Of a DNA stretch of 64,000 nucleotides, positions 41,345 to 52,925 are shown one piece after another. Each line of letters opens with the position of its first letter. Position 1 is the stretch's first letter. The position numbers and the translations under genes were made by a program. The notes below the pieces were generated by a model, which was given only the letters and a program-made list of their open reading frames with translations, ran no database searches and had not been told where the DNA came from. The stretch comes from JAANXG01 sp963731035. Its GTDB lineage: Bacteria > Pseudomonadota > Gammaproteobacteria > Arenicellales > JAANXG01. The stretch is taken from positions 310,001-374,000 of the forward strand of contig CAVSUY010000027.1 in NCBI GenBank assembly GCA_963731035.1. The letters are read 5' to 3'.

Positions 41345-42313
41345 ATGATTTCCTTCGTGCTGAACCGGCTTGCCCAGGCCGTGGTGGTCCTGCTCGTGGT
41401 CGCCCTCGTCGCCTTCGTCATGTTCCGCTACCTCGGCGACCCGGTGAACATGATGGTGGGCCTCGACACCACCCTGGAACAGCGGGCGCAACTGCGCGAG
41501 GACCTCGGTCTCAACGATTCGGTGTTCGTGCAGTTCGGGCGTTTCGTCGAGCGGGCATCGAGGCTCAATTTCGGCATCTCCTATCAACACCGCAAGGCGG
41601 TGAGCGCGTTGATCGCGGAACGCCTTCCGGCGACGCTCGAGCTGTCTCTGGTGTCTGCGATTCTGGCCCTGGCGGTGGGTATTCCCATGGGGGTCTACAC
41701 CGCCCTCAGGCGCGATGGGTTTCTGGCCAGGATCTTCATGACCGCGTCGCTGATCGGAGTATCGCTGCCGACGTTCCTGATCGGTATTCTCCTGATTCTG
41801 TTGTTCGGCGTGATCCTCCAATGGCTCCCGACCTTCGGTCGCGGCGACGTGGTGCATATCGGCGGCTGGAGCACGGGCCTGCTCACCGCCAGCGGGCTCA
41901 GGGCGCTGATTCTGCCGGCAATTACCCTGGCGATCTTCCAGATGACATTGATCGTGCGGCTGATCAGGGCCGAGATGCTGGAAGTACTGCGCACGGACTA
42001 CATCAAATTCTGCCGGGCGCGCGGCCTCAAGACCCGCGCCGTGCATTTCCGCCACGCTCTCAAGAACACCCTGGTGCCGGTGATCACCATCGTCGGCCTG
42101 CAGCTCGGCACCGTGATCGCTTTCGCCATAATCACCGAGACGGTGTTCCAGTGGCCGGGCATGGGGCTGCTTTTCATCCAGGCCGTCGCCTCCGTAGATA
42201 TCCCCATCATGGCCGCCTACCTGATGCTGATCGCCACCTTCTTCGTCGTGATCAATCTTATCGTGGATCTTCTTTATTATGCCGTCGATCCGCGCCTGAG
42301 AGTGCATTCGTGA
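41345..42313 (+). CDS. dppB: Peptide ABC transporter permease DppB
   Basis: The product has 322 aa with about six hydrophobic segments. Typical DppB sequences: LRGLGLNDSVFVQF-like DLGLNDSVFVQFGRF, the EAA-like loop CRARGLKTRAVHFRHALKN, and FQWPGMGLLFIQAV near the end. It forms half of the channel. Confidence 0.92.
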   Translation: MISFVLNRLAQAVVVLLVVALVAFVMFRYLGDPVNMMVGLDTTLEQRAQLREDLGLNDSVFVQFGRFVERASRLNFGISYQHRKAVSALIAERLPATLELSLVSAILALAVGIPMGVYTALRRDGFLARIFMTASLIGVSLPTFLIGILLILLFGVILQWLPTFGRGDVVHIGGWSTGLLTASGLRALILPAITLAIFQMTLIVRLIRAEMLEVLRTDYIKFCRARGLKTRAVHFRHALKNTLVPVITIVGLQLGTVIAFAIITETVFQWPGMGLLFIQAVASVDIPIMAAYLMLIATFFVVINLIVDLLYYAVDPRLRVHS

Positions 42314-42320
42314 ACCAGCC

Positions 42321-43250
42321 ATGAAGTCCGGCACATCCACCCTCCTCGCCCGCCTCGACGACAACGATCTGTTCTGGAACTTCCGGCACTCGCCGCTGGT
42401 GATCCTGGCGGCTGCTCTCACTTTGATAATGGTCCTATGCTCGCTGGCCGCGCCCCTCGTGGCGCCGCACGATCCGTTCGACATGGCAAGCATCAGCATC
42501 ATGGACTCGCTGCTGCCGCCGGCCTGGATGAAAGACGGCACCTCGACATTCCTGCTCGGCACGGACGACCAGGGCCGCGACATCCTGTCGACGATTCTCT
42601 ACGGCTCGCGCATCTCGATCCTGGTGGGCTTCGCCAGCGTCGCCTTCGCCATGGTTCTGGGAATATTCATCGGCTTGGTCGCGGGCTACTGGGGCGGCTG
42701 GCTCGACGCGCTGCTCACCCGTATCGCGGACGTCCAGCTCTCTTTCCCGGCGATCCTCATCGCACTGTTGATCGACGGCGTCGCGCGCGCCGCCTTCGGC
42801 GAGCAGATCGGCGAGGACCGAACCGCTTTCGGCGTGCTCATCCTTTCCATCGGGCTGTCCTTCTGGGTTCAGTACGCGCGTACCGTGCGCAGTTCCGTGT
42901 TCGTCGAGAAGCACAAGGAATATGTGCAGGCCGCTCAAGTTATCGGCCTGCCGCCGTCGCTGATCGTGTACCGCCACATTCTGCGCAACGTCATGAGCCC
43001 GGTCCTGGTGATCGCCACTATCCAGCTTGCGCTCGCCGTCATCACCGAGGCCACCCTGTCGTTCCTGGGCGTAGGGGTGCCGCCCACCTCGCCGTCGCTC
43101 GGTACCTTGATACGCGTCGGCAATGACTTCCTGTTTTCCGGGCAGTGGTGGATCACCATCTTCCCCGGAGTCGCGCTGGTGCTCCTCGTACTGTCGGTCA
43201 ACCTCCTCGGCGACTGGCTGCGCGACATGCTCAATCCCAGGCTGAAGTGA
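42321..43250 (+). CDS. dppC: Peptide ABC transporter permease DppC
   Basis: The product has 309 aa with an N-terminal short cytoplasmic segment and about six membrane segments. LLGTDDQGRDILSTILYGSRISILVG and the EAA loop AAQVIGLPPSLIVYRHILRNV are typical of DppC/OppC. It starts 8 bp after DppB. Confidence 0.92.
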   Translation: MKSGTSTLLARLDDNDLFWNFRHSPLVILAAALTLIMVLCSLAAPLVAPHDPFDMASISIMDSLLPPAWMKDGTSTFLLGTDDQGRDILSTILYGSRISILVGFASVAFAMVLGIFIGLVAGYWGGWLDALLTRIADVQLSFPAILIALLIDGVARAAFGEQIGEDRTAFGVLILSIGLSFWVQYARTVRSSVFVEKHKEYVQAAQVIGLPPSLIVYRHILRNVMSPVLVIATIQLALAVITEATLSFLGVGVPPTSPSLGTLIRVGNDFLFSGQWWITIFPGVALVLLVLSVNLLGDWLRDMLNPRLK

Positions 43251-43255
43251 CGACG

Positions 43256-45016
<1,761 letters not shown>

Positions 45017-45193
45017 ATGAAACGAATGAGTCTTAAGGTAAGCCGTTGGTCGGCTGCTGCGGTTTATCCGCCTTGACTTTCGCCTACAGCGGTTGCAATC
45101 ATGCAGACGTGGCTTACCATTTCCGGTTGCCACGAGTTGATGTTGAATGATGTCCTGCCGATTTGATTCCCACCTTCGGGTGGAGCGCTTCCG

Positions 45194-47845
45194 ATGATGC
45201 GCCGCACGTTGGCCCTGGCCTCCGGGGTAATCCTTCTTCACGCCTCACTGTTTGCTTCCTCTGCCAGCGCCGATGAGCTGTGGCTCGATCCGACGCAAGG
45301 CGCGGCGGGCTCGACGACCGTCGCCACCGGCTGCGGATGGATCATAGGAGAGGCGGTTGTCTTGCTGTGGGACAACGATTCCGCGATCGGATCGAGCGTG
45401 CCGGACCAGTACAGCGATGGGTGCATCGAAGCCGCTGTCAACATCCCGGCTGACGCCACCACGGGCGAACACGTGATTACCGCCCACCAGGGCGACCGTT
45501 CGTCGTCGGCGACCTTTCTGGTAACCGAAGGCGGGAAACCCTTCGGCGAGACTTTGCTCGAGCCGAAGCGAATCGACTGGTTCGTCAGACCTAGACTCAC
45601 CAGGAAGAGCGATTTCTCACGCCAGCTACTGCTGCATGCCCGCCAGCGGGCCGATCAGGAACCATCCGAATGGAAGGCCCACGACCTCGTGGCCATCGCC
45701 GAACCGACGGTCAAGGGGCCGACTGTTCCGGTCGACGCGACCGCGCTCAGTGCATGGGCGAACCTGGGGCCGGCGCCTTCGTGCGGCCTGCCGTACTCGG
45801 ACAACGTGACCTATGCCTGCCGGGGCAGCGGTGCTCATTCGGGCCGCACCACCGCGATCGCCGTGGTTCCGGGTAAGGCCGACATGTACTACATCGGCAC
45901 CTCCGGCGGCGGGGTGTGGAAGACGGTCAATGGTGGCCAGCACTGGATACCGCTCTTCGACCACATGCCGACGCTGCAGATCGGATCGTTGGCCATCGAT
46001 CCGTTCGACCCGGACCGTATCCTCGCCGGGACGGGGGCGGAAATCGAAGAGAGCGCGTATCTCGGCTTGGGCGTCTACCGCTCTGGCGACGCGGGCAAAT
46101 CATGGTCACGGGTCGGCGGAAAGATGTTCGACGGCTGCAGCATCGACCGCATCGTCGCCGACCCCTATATTCGCGACGTTTTCGTGCTCGCCGCCCAAGT
46201 GGGATCAAAGGCATCGAAATGTAATGGGGGCGTATACGTTTCCGTTGACGGCGGGACGACCTGGAAGCGCTGGCTCGACCGCTCCCGGGTCTGGGACGTG
46301 GCATTCGCTGGGCCGATCCTGTTCGCGGGGGTCGACCAGGAGGGCATTTACCGCTCGTCGATCCTCCGCAGGGCCAACGGCGACCCCGTGCCGCTGCCGA
46401 ACTGGACGCAAGTGGGCGGCGGCTTGCCGACTTCCAACACGGGCCGAGTCTCGATTGCAGTGGCCCCGTCCGACCCGAAGCGTCTGTACGTCGTCATGGG
46501 GCACCCGAAGGACTCCTCACTCGTCTACCTCCAGGGCGGCTGGACCTCCAAGGACGGCGGCTCCTCATGGACTGCCATGAACGTGCCGACGACACCCGAC
46601 AGCTTCCTGGCGCTGGCGGTGTCGCCAAGCGACTCGTCGGAGATGTACCTGGGGGCCGGCAGCCTGTGGCGGACCCGGAACGCGGGCCAGAGTTTCAGCC
46701 CCAACGCTAGCGAGCCCGAGGTAAACATCCACGATGACGTGTCGTCGCTCACCTTTGACGCTGCCGGCCGGCTGCTGGCCGGCACCGATGGCGGCGTCTA
46801 CCGGACCGATTCCGCTTCGTACCCCAAGCTGGAGGACCTCAATACGGATCTCTCGACGATGCTCGTCTACCGTGTCGCCGGCACTCTCGACGGAGGAGGC
46901 TCGGTAATGGCCGGCATGCAGGACAACGGTGCGGCGCACTACACGGGAAGCTCGAAATGGAACGAGGTGGAAGGTGGCGACGGCGGAGGTGTTGGTGTCG
47001 ACCCTCGCGACACTCGGATACTGTATTTCTCCTACAACGAGACGCACCTGGAAAAGCAGACTCCTGCACAGGCTTTCCCGGCGTACATCGGGCTACAAGC
47101 GTGGTACAAGAAAGGGGTCGCCGCCTTCATCGCCCCGTTCGTGCTGGATACCGCCCGGCCCGATGTCCTCTACTTCGGTCATGATTACCTGTGGCGCTCG
47201 CCGAACAGCGGCCAGTTGTGGGGCGTCGTCAGTCCCTCCGACATGTGGCCGGCGGTGATCGCTCCGGCTCCGTCCGATCCCAAGGTTATCTACACCTGGA
47301 GCGAACGAGGCACCCGCGGCATGCAGGTCACTCAGAACGGGGGAACGGATTGGAATCCCGCGGGCTGGCAGAATCCCGGCGTCGTCACGGACATCGCCGT
47401 GCATCCCCAGCATGCCAACGAGGTGTGGGCCACCGTCAGCGGCTTCGACCACGGCCACGTCTACTTCAGCGACGACTACGCACAGACGTGGACGGACATC
47501 TCCGGCTTTCTGCCCAATACTCCCGCCAACGCGATTACGCTCGACGCGCGTCGCTCACCGGCCAGCCTCTTCCTGGCAACGGATGTCGGTATCTTCGTTT
47601 CCTACGATAACGGAAGCCACTGGGCGAAGACCGGAGGGGGACTGCCCAACACCATCGTGAACGACGTGGTCATGGACAGTGCCACGAATCACCTACTCGC
47701 CGGCACCTACGGGCGCGGCGTATGGGCGGCCGATGTGCAGTTCGAACATCACGTGCTTAGCGAACCCGACGCCCAGCAGTTCAAGAAGACATGGATCGCA
47801 CACACCGAGACCTTCTCGACGCAAACCCCGACCCTGGTCCGTTGA
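45194..47845 (+). CDS. Large exported BNR/Asp-box beta-propeller protein
   Basis: The product has 883 aa, with ATGATG allowing a start one codon later and GGTGGAG upstream. A signal peptide ends at SASA. Residues 30-115 form an Ig-like domain with cysteines (GCGWIIG, DGCIEAA). From about 185, many Asp-box repeats are visible, with variants such as SGDAGKSW, SVDGGTTW, SKDGGSSW, QNGGTDW and SYDNGSHW. The fold resembles sialidase-like/Sortilin/Ycf48 propellers. No catalytic residues of a known hydrolase were identified, so it is probably a secreted binding protein. Confidence 0.8.
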   Translation: MMRRTLALASGVILLHASLFASSASADELWLDPTQGAAGSTTVATGCGWIIGEAVVLLWDNDSAIGSSVPDQYSDGCIEAAVNIPADATTGEHVITAHQGDRSSSATFLVTEGGKPFGETLLEPKRIDWFVRPRLTRKSDFSRQLLLHARQRADQEPSEWKAHDLVAIAEPTVKGPTVPVDATALSAWANLGPAPSCGLPYSDNVTYACRGSGAHSGRTTAIAVVPGKADMYYIGTSGGGVWKTVNGGQHWIPLFDHMPTLQIGSLAIDPFDPDRILAGTGAEIEESAYLGLGVYRSGDAGKSWSRVGGKMFDGCSIDRIVADPYIRDVFVLAAQVGSKASKCNGGVYVSVDGGTTWKRWLDRSRVWDVAFAGPILFAGVDQEGIYRSSILRRANGDPVPLPNWTQVGGGLPTSNTGRVSIAVAPSDPKRLYVVMGHPKDSSLVYLQGGWTSKDGGSSWTAMNVPTTPDSFLALAVSPSDSSEMYLGAGSLWRTRNAGQSFSPNASEPEVNIHDDVSSLTFDAAGRLLAGTDGGVYRTDSASYPKLEDLNTDLSTMLVYRVAGTLDGGGSVMAGMQDNGAAHYTGSSKWNEVEGGDGGGVGVDPRDTRILYFSYNETHLEKQTPAQAFPAYIGLQAWYKKGVAAFIAPFVLDTARPDVLYFGHDYLWRSPNSGQLWGVVSPSDMWPAVIAPAPSDPKVIYTWSERGTRGMQVTQNGGTDWNPAGWQNPGVVTDIAVHPQHANEVWATVSGFDHGHVYFSDDYAQTWTDISGFLPNTPANAITLDARRSPASLFLATDVGIFVSYDNGSHWAKTGGGLPNTIVNDVVMDSATNHLLAGTYGRGVWAADVQFEHHVLSEPDAQQFKKTWIAHTETFSTQTPTLVR

Positions 47846-47913
47846 GGCCCTCGGCCGAGGGCATTCGCTGCAGCGTTCGCGATTCACCACTGCCATGAGC
47901 TTCCATCCCGGCG

Positions 47914-48315
47914 TCAGTCGTCCGGGTCTTCCAGTTGGTGATCACTCGGCTGCGGCGTGACCGCAAAGACCTTTAACTTTCTGGACCCCTCGAAACGATG
48001 CCAGGTATTCGAGGGCACCACCGCCAGGTCCTGCGCCGCCAGTGATAAGCGCTGGTCAACGCCGTCTCGCCTCAGTATGAGCGTTGTCGACCCCTCCAGT
48101 GCCATCACGATCTCGTCGCCCTTCGGATGTCTCTCCCATTCGCTGTCGCCCGAGTAGTAGCCGACATACACGCCTCCGTCGCGGTATTCGGAAAGCTCCG
48201 CGAAGGCCTTGCCGGCGCCTCCGGAAAAAGCCATTTCCGGGGTCCTGTCGGGCAGGTAATCCAGCCCGGAAATAACCTCGCTCAGCGATATTCTCATGCC
48301 TTTGTTCATCGGCAA
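47914..48315 (-). CDS. Cupin-domain protein
   Basis: The product has 133 aa. The cupin blocks are SEWERHPKGDEIVMALEG and VVPSNTWHRFEG, with likely metal ligands H, E and H. Short single-domain cupins often bind a metal or small ligand. Function not assigned. It is close to, but not clearly coupled with, the MOSC fusion on the same strand (51 bp apart). Confidence 0.85.
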   Translation of the reverse strand: MPMNKGMRISLSEVISGLDYLPDRTPEMAFSGGAGKAFAELSEYRDGGVYVGYYSGDSEWERHPKGDEIVMALEGSTTLILRRDGVDQRLSLAAQDLAVVPSNTWHRFEGSRKLKVFAVTPQPSDHQLEDPDD

Positions 48316-48365
48316 CTACCGTCAGTTTGCAAACACAATGCTAATCGTCCGCTGTTGGCGGACAC

Positions 48366-50267
48366 TCAAATCGCGACATCCACGTCCGTCGCCGGGAAGC
48401 TGCAGCAAGGCAGAAACCAGCCGTCCCGCCGGTCCGCTTCGTCCAAGCCTTCCGTATCGGGCGCGGACACCCTGCCAGTCTCAAGCAGGCTGCGGCAGCT
48501 TCCGCACACACCCCCGCGGCAGGAATTCGGCACCTCGATGCCGACGGACTCGGCGATCTCCAGGACCGACTGGTTGGCGTGCACCACGGCCTCCTTGCCC
48601 GAACGGGTGAATCTCACCCGCCTGCCCTCGCCGGCCGCCGCGTCCGCCTGCTCGCCACCGACTACGTAGCGCTCCTCCAGCATCCGGTGGCGCGGAACGC
48701 CCAGCTCACGCAGCAGCGTGCGCGCCCGCTTCATGAAACCCTCCGGACCGCAGAGAAACACCGTCCGTTCGGCAACATCCGCGGCGGCCGCGCTCAACAT
48801 CCCCTCCGTGAGGCGCCCCGTCCACAGCGACCCCGGCCCCGCCTCCGCCGTCAGGTTGCAGCTGAGCCGTAGCTTCGGCATGCGATGCGATAAGGCTTTC
48901 AGCCCGTCCCAGCCAACAAGGTCCACTTGCCGGCGCGCGCTGTGGTGGAACACGACATCGGCGTCGACCCCGGCATCTGCCAGCCAACGCGTAATGGACA
49001 ACATGGGCGTGATGCCGCTACCGGCGGACAGCAGCAACAGCCTGCTCCCCGGCGCGGCCATGTAATGGAAGCGGCCCGCGGGTCCGGCTGCTTCGATGCT
49101 GTCCCCGAGGCTCAGATTGTCGTGCAGCCAATTGGAGACCCTGCCGCCCGGGTGCCGTTTTACGGTGATCTCCACCATGCCGGATTGTTCCGGGCTCGAG
49201 GCCAGGGAATAGCAGCGCCGCAAGGACTCACCGTCGATGTCCACGGCCACGGTGATGAACTGGCCCGGCAGGAAGTCGAAGCGGTCGGGTGAGTCGAGCT
49301 CGAACCGGAAGGTACGCACGTCCGGTGTCTCGTTCACCACAGCCGTGCAGTGCAGCGTCCGCGCCCGGCTGTGGGCGGGCCCGGCGGTCAGCGCCGATCG
49401 GCGCTCGTGGACCCCGGGAGCGACATCGCCGAGAAACGGCATCCTGTCGGGAAAGACCACCGTGCGGCGTTGCTCTATGACTTCTACGGGGTCGCCGACC
49501 CGGATCGTGCCTTCGTTGAGCGGCACCAGGTTCTGTCCCAGGTAGACTTGGCCATCGTCGTCGCGGCGGAACCGGGACAGCGTCCGCAACGGCTCCCCCT
49601 CCGGATCCTTGCGCCCGCTCGCCGGGTCGATGGTGGTGAACACACAGCGATCGCAGCCCTTGACCAGGTCGAACTCCACCTCTCCGACGCGGATCCGCGC
49701 CCACGAGTCCTCTTCGAAGGGCTGGCTTCCGCTGATGACCAGGTTCGGCCGGAAGTTGCGCACGCTCACGGGAATCGGCAGTCGGCCATTGAGCATGGCC
49801 ACGGAGGCCTCGGAGAAAGCCAGCAATGGATATGCGTCGGCGAAACTCACCGGGTGCCGCGGACGCAGCTTCGTCCCCCTCCAGCTCCGCGTCCCCATAT
49901 GCACCAGACGGAACCTCCCCCCGAGCAGATCGCTCAGCCACGCATCCGCCTCGGCGCCGCAGCGTTGTGCATCGACCGTGTCATGCCATACCGTGATGGG
50001 CACGTATTCGCCGGGCAGCGCCGCCACCCGGACATTCAGCATTTCGCGCCCGGGCGCCTGAAGGCTGAGATCGTCGGCGCCGAGGCTGCACCGCACCTGG
50101 GTGAGCACCGGGAATTCACGACCGGTGATGAACCTATCCGCCTCGTCGACGATGATGAAACGGCGATCTCCGACCAGGCCCGCCGGCTCCACCATCGCTT
50201 CGGATAGGGGCACCGGGGCGCACGACTTCACCGGATATTGAAAGAGGGCGCTGACTCGATTAGACAT
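48366..50267 (-). CDS. MOSC domain-ferredoxin reductase-2Fe-2S fusion protein
   Basis: The product has 633 aa. Residues 1-120 are a MOSC N-terminal domain and about 125-270 the MOSC domain, with the key cysteine in KGCDRCVFTTIDP. About 300-400 is the FAD domain (RCYSLASSPEQ), about 410-520 the NAD(P) domain (LLSAGSGITPML, FLCGPEGFM). The end is a 2Fe-2S ferredoxin (C-x4-C-x2-C in NSCRGGVCGSCR, then FLPCCSF). MOSC proteins transfer or bind sulfur or Mo cofactor. The likely activity is reduction of N-hydroxylated compounds using NADH through the fused chain, as in mARC/YcbX plus reductase. Confidence 0.88.
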   Translation of the reverse strand: MSNRVSALFQYPVKSCAPVPLSEAMVEPAGLVGDRRFIIVDEADRFITGREFPVLTQVRCSLGADDLSLQAPGREMLNVRVAALPGEYVPITVWHDTVDAQRCGAEADAWLSDLLGGRFRLVHMGTRSWRGTKLRPRHPVSFADAYPLLAFSEASVAMLNGRLPIPVSVRNFRPNLVISGSQPFEEDSWARIRVGEVEFDLVKGCDRCVFTTIDPASGRKDPEGEPLRTLSRFRRDDDGQVYLGQNLVPLNEGTIRVGDPVEVIEQRRTVVFPDRMPFLGDVAPGVHERRSALTAGPAHSRARTLHCTAVVNETPDVRTFRFELDSPDRFDFLPGQFITVAVDIDGESLRRCYSLASSPEQSGMVEITVKRHPGGRVSNWLHDNLSLGDSIEAAGPAGRFHYMAAPGSRLLLLSAGSGITPMLSITRWLADAGVDADVVFHHSARRQVDLVGWDGLKALSHRMPKLRLSCNLTAEAGPGSLWTGRLTEGMLSAAAADVAERTVFLCGPEGFMKRARTLLRELGVPRHRMLEERYVVGGEQADAAAGEGRRVRFTRSGKEAVVHANQSVLEIAESVGIEVPNSCRGGVCGSCRSLLETGRVSAPDTEGLDEADRRDGWFLPCCSFPATDVDVAI

Positions 50268-50529
50268 TGGCGTTTTCGCGGAACGACGCGGCTATTCTAC
50301 GCGGCGTCGTGCGACGCTCGCCACTCAATGACCGAACGGTCCTCCGATCGCCGCAAAGTCCTCAATACGTCGATCATCCGAAACTCTCCGGAGAGGTCCT
50401 CGCGGCAGTCGATGAACCATCGCGGGTAGGAGAAATTCTCGCATGGTTCCGCGGTGCCAACCGATGGTTGGACAGGCGGCATCGGATGCTTATACTTGTG
50501 ATGTCCCCAAATCGACACAAGAGCAGCGC

Positions 50530-52845
50530 ATGGCCGAAGTCGCCGGACACTACCTCGATCGCGGAACCCGGATTTCGCGCTACGAGGTCGTCGCTGTCAT
50601 CGGGGCGGGCGGATTCGGCATCACCTACAAAGCCTACGATACCCGGCTCCTGTGCGAGGTCGCCATGAAGGAGTACCTTCCGGTGGAGCTCGCTGCCCGG
50701 GGCTCGGACCAGTCCACCGTCCTGCCGCGGAGCCAGGACGTCACCGAGGAGTACCGCCATGGCCTGACGCGCTTCCTGGATGAAGCCAGAGTACTTGCCA
50801 AGTTCAAGAACCGGCACATAGTGCGGGTCAGTGATTTCATGGAGGTGAATGGGACGGCGTATCTGGTCATGGACTACGAGGAAGGCCAGTCGCTCGCGGA
50901 GCTGTTGAAACAGCGCGGCGGCCCACTTTCGGAGGTGGAGATCAAGGACATCTTCATTCCCATTCTGGACGGACTGAAGGCAGTGCACGATGCCGGACTG
51001 CTCCACCGCGACATAAAACCCGACAACATCTACCTGCGCAAGCACGGCCCCCCGGTGCTGCTGGACTTTGGCGCCGCCCGGCAATATGCAGCCAGCCAGA
51101 CGCGCGGCCTTACCGCCATCGTAACACCCGGCTACGCCCCCTTTGAGCAGTACCAGCCCAACGCCGAGCTGGGTGCGTGGAGCGATCTGTACGCGGTCGG
51201 GGCGACCATGTATGCCTGCATCACGGGCAGCCCTCCCGTCGACGCGATAACCAGGCATCCGGGGGTGAAGGCGGACCCCCTGCCTCCGGCCGTGGAGGTG
51301 GGCGGCGACCGGTATAGCGAGGTGCTCTTGCGGTCGATTGACTGGATGCTGAGGCCGGCAGCCAACGAGAGGCCCCAATCGGTGGACGATGTCCTGCCCT
51401 GCATTCAGGGTCGTGCCGAGCCGCCGAGCTTCGACGCGGCCGAATCGGCTCCGACTGTCGTCGCACCTACGGTCAAGGTAGGAACCTCGACGACCGTCGC
51501 GGCCCCCGGAGCGGGCGCGACCATTCCGATCACCCCGGCGACCGAAACGGTCGCTGCTGCACCCCGCGAACAGCGCAGCCCTCCGGTCGGCCTGATAGCG
51601 GGGATCATTGCCGTGGTGCTCGTGAGCGCGGGCGCCGGATGGTGGTACGTCCACGACCGAAACAGAAACGCGCCGGCCGTTCAGACCGCCGCTGTTCGGA
51701 CCGACCAGCAACAACCAGCCCAGAAACAACCAGGCCAGGCACAGACGCCCGCGAAGCAGCCGGCGGCAAAGGAGCAGAAACCCGAAGTGGCCGTCGAAAC
51801 CAAGGCCGCCGCAAACCAATCCACGGCTGAGGCAAAGGCCACCGCGGCGGCGGAAAATCCTACCCCGACGCAGACCGCGGAACGCGCTTCCAAGAACAAC
51901 GAGGCGCCGGAGTCCGGCCAACAGCCAAGCGGCGAGTCCACGACCGCGAAACCCGCAGCCGCCGCCGAGGTTTCCTCCGCGGCTGAGCAGGCCGACGCCA
52001 AGGCGGGTGCGCAGCCCGCGGAACGAGTCCGGGTCGACGAGCCCGAGCAGGCAGCACCCGAGCCGGGCAAGCAAACGGGCCGGCAACCTGCAGCGGGGAC
52101 ACAACCGGCGACCCCCGAAATTTCAGGTGGCGAACAAGCGCCGGCCGCGGAAAACTCGCAGACCCCGGAAGCGTCCCAGCCTCCCAAGACCGTGACCGTG
52201 GCATCAGCACAACCGACCCAAGCTGCCGAGGCGCCCGCTACGGCACCAAAGACCCAGACCACCGGGGACAAGAACGCCGACGGTGCGACACTGGCCACCG
52301 AGACTTCGCCTGCGACAAAAGGGTCCCAGGCCACCGCGCAGGCACCCGCGGCCGAGCCGGCTCAGAATAGCGGGGCGTCGCAAGTCGCGCCGGCACAGAC
52401 GGCGAAAAAGCCAGGCAGCGACGCCGACAAGGTCACCGAGAATGTCGACGAATTCCTGGCCAGCTTGACGTCCAACTCCAAAGGCTCGAAAGGCGGCACG
52501 ACCGTGGCATCCGCCGCGCCGGACAGCGGTGGAGCGAAGCCGGCATCAAGTGAAGTCGACCAGTTGCTGACACAGGCCGCGACATACATGGCCGCCTCCA
52601 ACCTCGTGGAACCCACGGGCAGGAACGCCCGAATGATCTATCAGCAGGTCCTGGCCATGGACGCCGGCAACAAGGAAGCCCGGATGGGAATGAACCGGAT
52701 TGGGGACGTATACGAGAGAGCCGCGGCGATCATGCTGGACCAGGGAAAACCGGAGCTGGCCCGGCGAGTCGTCGAGCGCGGGCTGGCCGCGGTTCCGAAC
52801 CATGCCGGCCTGCTGCAACTTCAGGCCAGAATACAGGCTCAATGA
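50530..52845 (+). CDS. Transmembrane Ser/Thr protein kinase with long Ala/Pro/Gln-rich extracytoplasmic region
   Basis: The product has 771 aa from the ATG at 50530. Kinase domain about 15-300: GAGGFG at 25-30, K47 in VAMKEYLP, HRDIKPDN with D161 and K163, DFGAA at 179-183, and SDLYAVGATMYACITG. One membrane segment at 353-374. Residues 380-700 are a low-complexity Ala/Thr/Gln/Glu/Pro stretch, probably extended. The end (about 705-771) has TPR-like helices. This is the PknB type of architecture with a periplasmic sensor. It is followed by an OmpA gene and converges on the secretion locus. Confidence 0.9.
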   Translation: MAEVAGHYLDRGTRISRYEVVAVIGAGGFGITYKAYDTRLLCEVAMKEYLPVELAARGSDQSTVLPRSQDVTEEYRHGLTRFLDEARVLAKFKNRHIVRVSDFMEVNGTAYLVMDYEEGQSLAELLKQRGGPLSEVEIKDIFIPILDGLKAVHDAGLLHRDIKPDNIYLRKHGPPVLLDFGAARQYAASQTRGLTAIVTPGYAPFEQYQPNAELGAWSDLYAVGATMYACITGSPPVDAITRHPGVKADPLPPAVEVGGDRYSEVLLRSIDWMLRPAANERPQSVDDVLPCIQGRAEPPSFDAAESAPTVVAPTVKVGTSTTVAAPGAGATIPITPATETVAAAPREQRSPPVGLIAGIIAVVLVSAGAGWWYVHDRNRNAPAVQTAAVRTDQQQPAQKQPGQAQTPAKQPAAKEQKPEVAVETKAAANQSTAEAKATAAAENPTPTQTAERASKNNEAPESGQQPSGESTTAKPAAAAEVSSAAEQADAKAGAQPAERVRVDEPEQAAPEPGKQTGRQPAAGTQPATPEISGGEQAPAAENSQTPEASQPPKTVTVASAQPTQAAEAPATAPKTQTTGDKNADGATLATETSPATKGSQATAQAPAAEPAQNSGASQVAPAQTAKKPGSDADKVTENVDEFLASLTSNSKGSKGGTTVASAAPDSGGAKPASSEVDQLLTQAATYMAASNLVEPTGRNARMIYQQVLAMDAGNKEARMGMNRIGDVYERAAAIMLDQGKPELARRVVERGLAAVPNHAGLLQLQARIQAQ

Positions 52846-52925
52846 GCACATTCGACCATCGTCCGCCGACTGGATCCGCAATCGGATCCGTCAGACCATG
52901 CACCGCAACAAAAGGGGGTAAGCGT

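Noticed and set aside
40499..42583. 694-aa reverse-strand ORF opposite dppA/dppB
   Set aside because: Antisense shadow of recognised transporter genes. Its composition is unlike a protein family.
50374..52104. 576-aa Gly/Arg/Leu-rich reverse-strand ORF opposite the kinase
   Set aside because: Mirror of the kinase reading frame and its low-complexity tract. No ribosome-binding site or domain.
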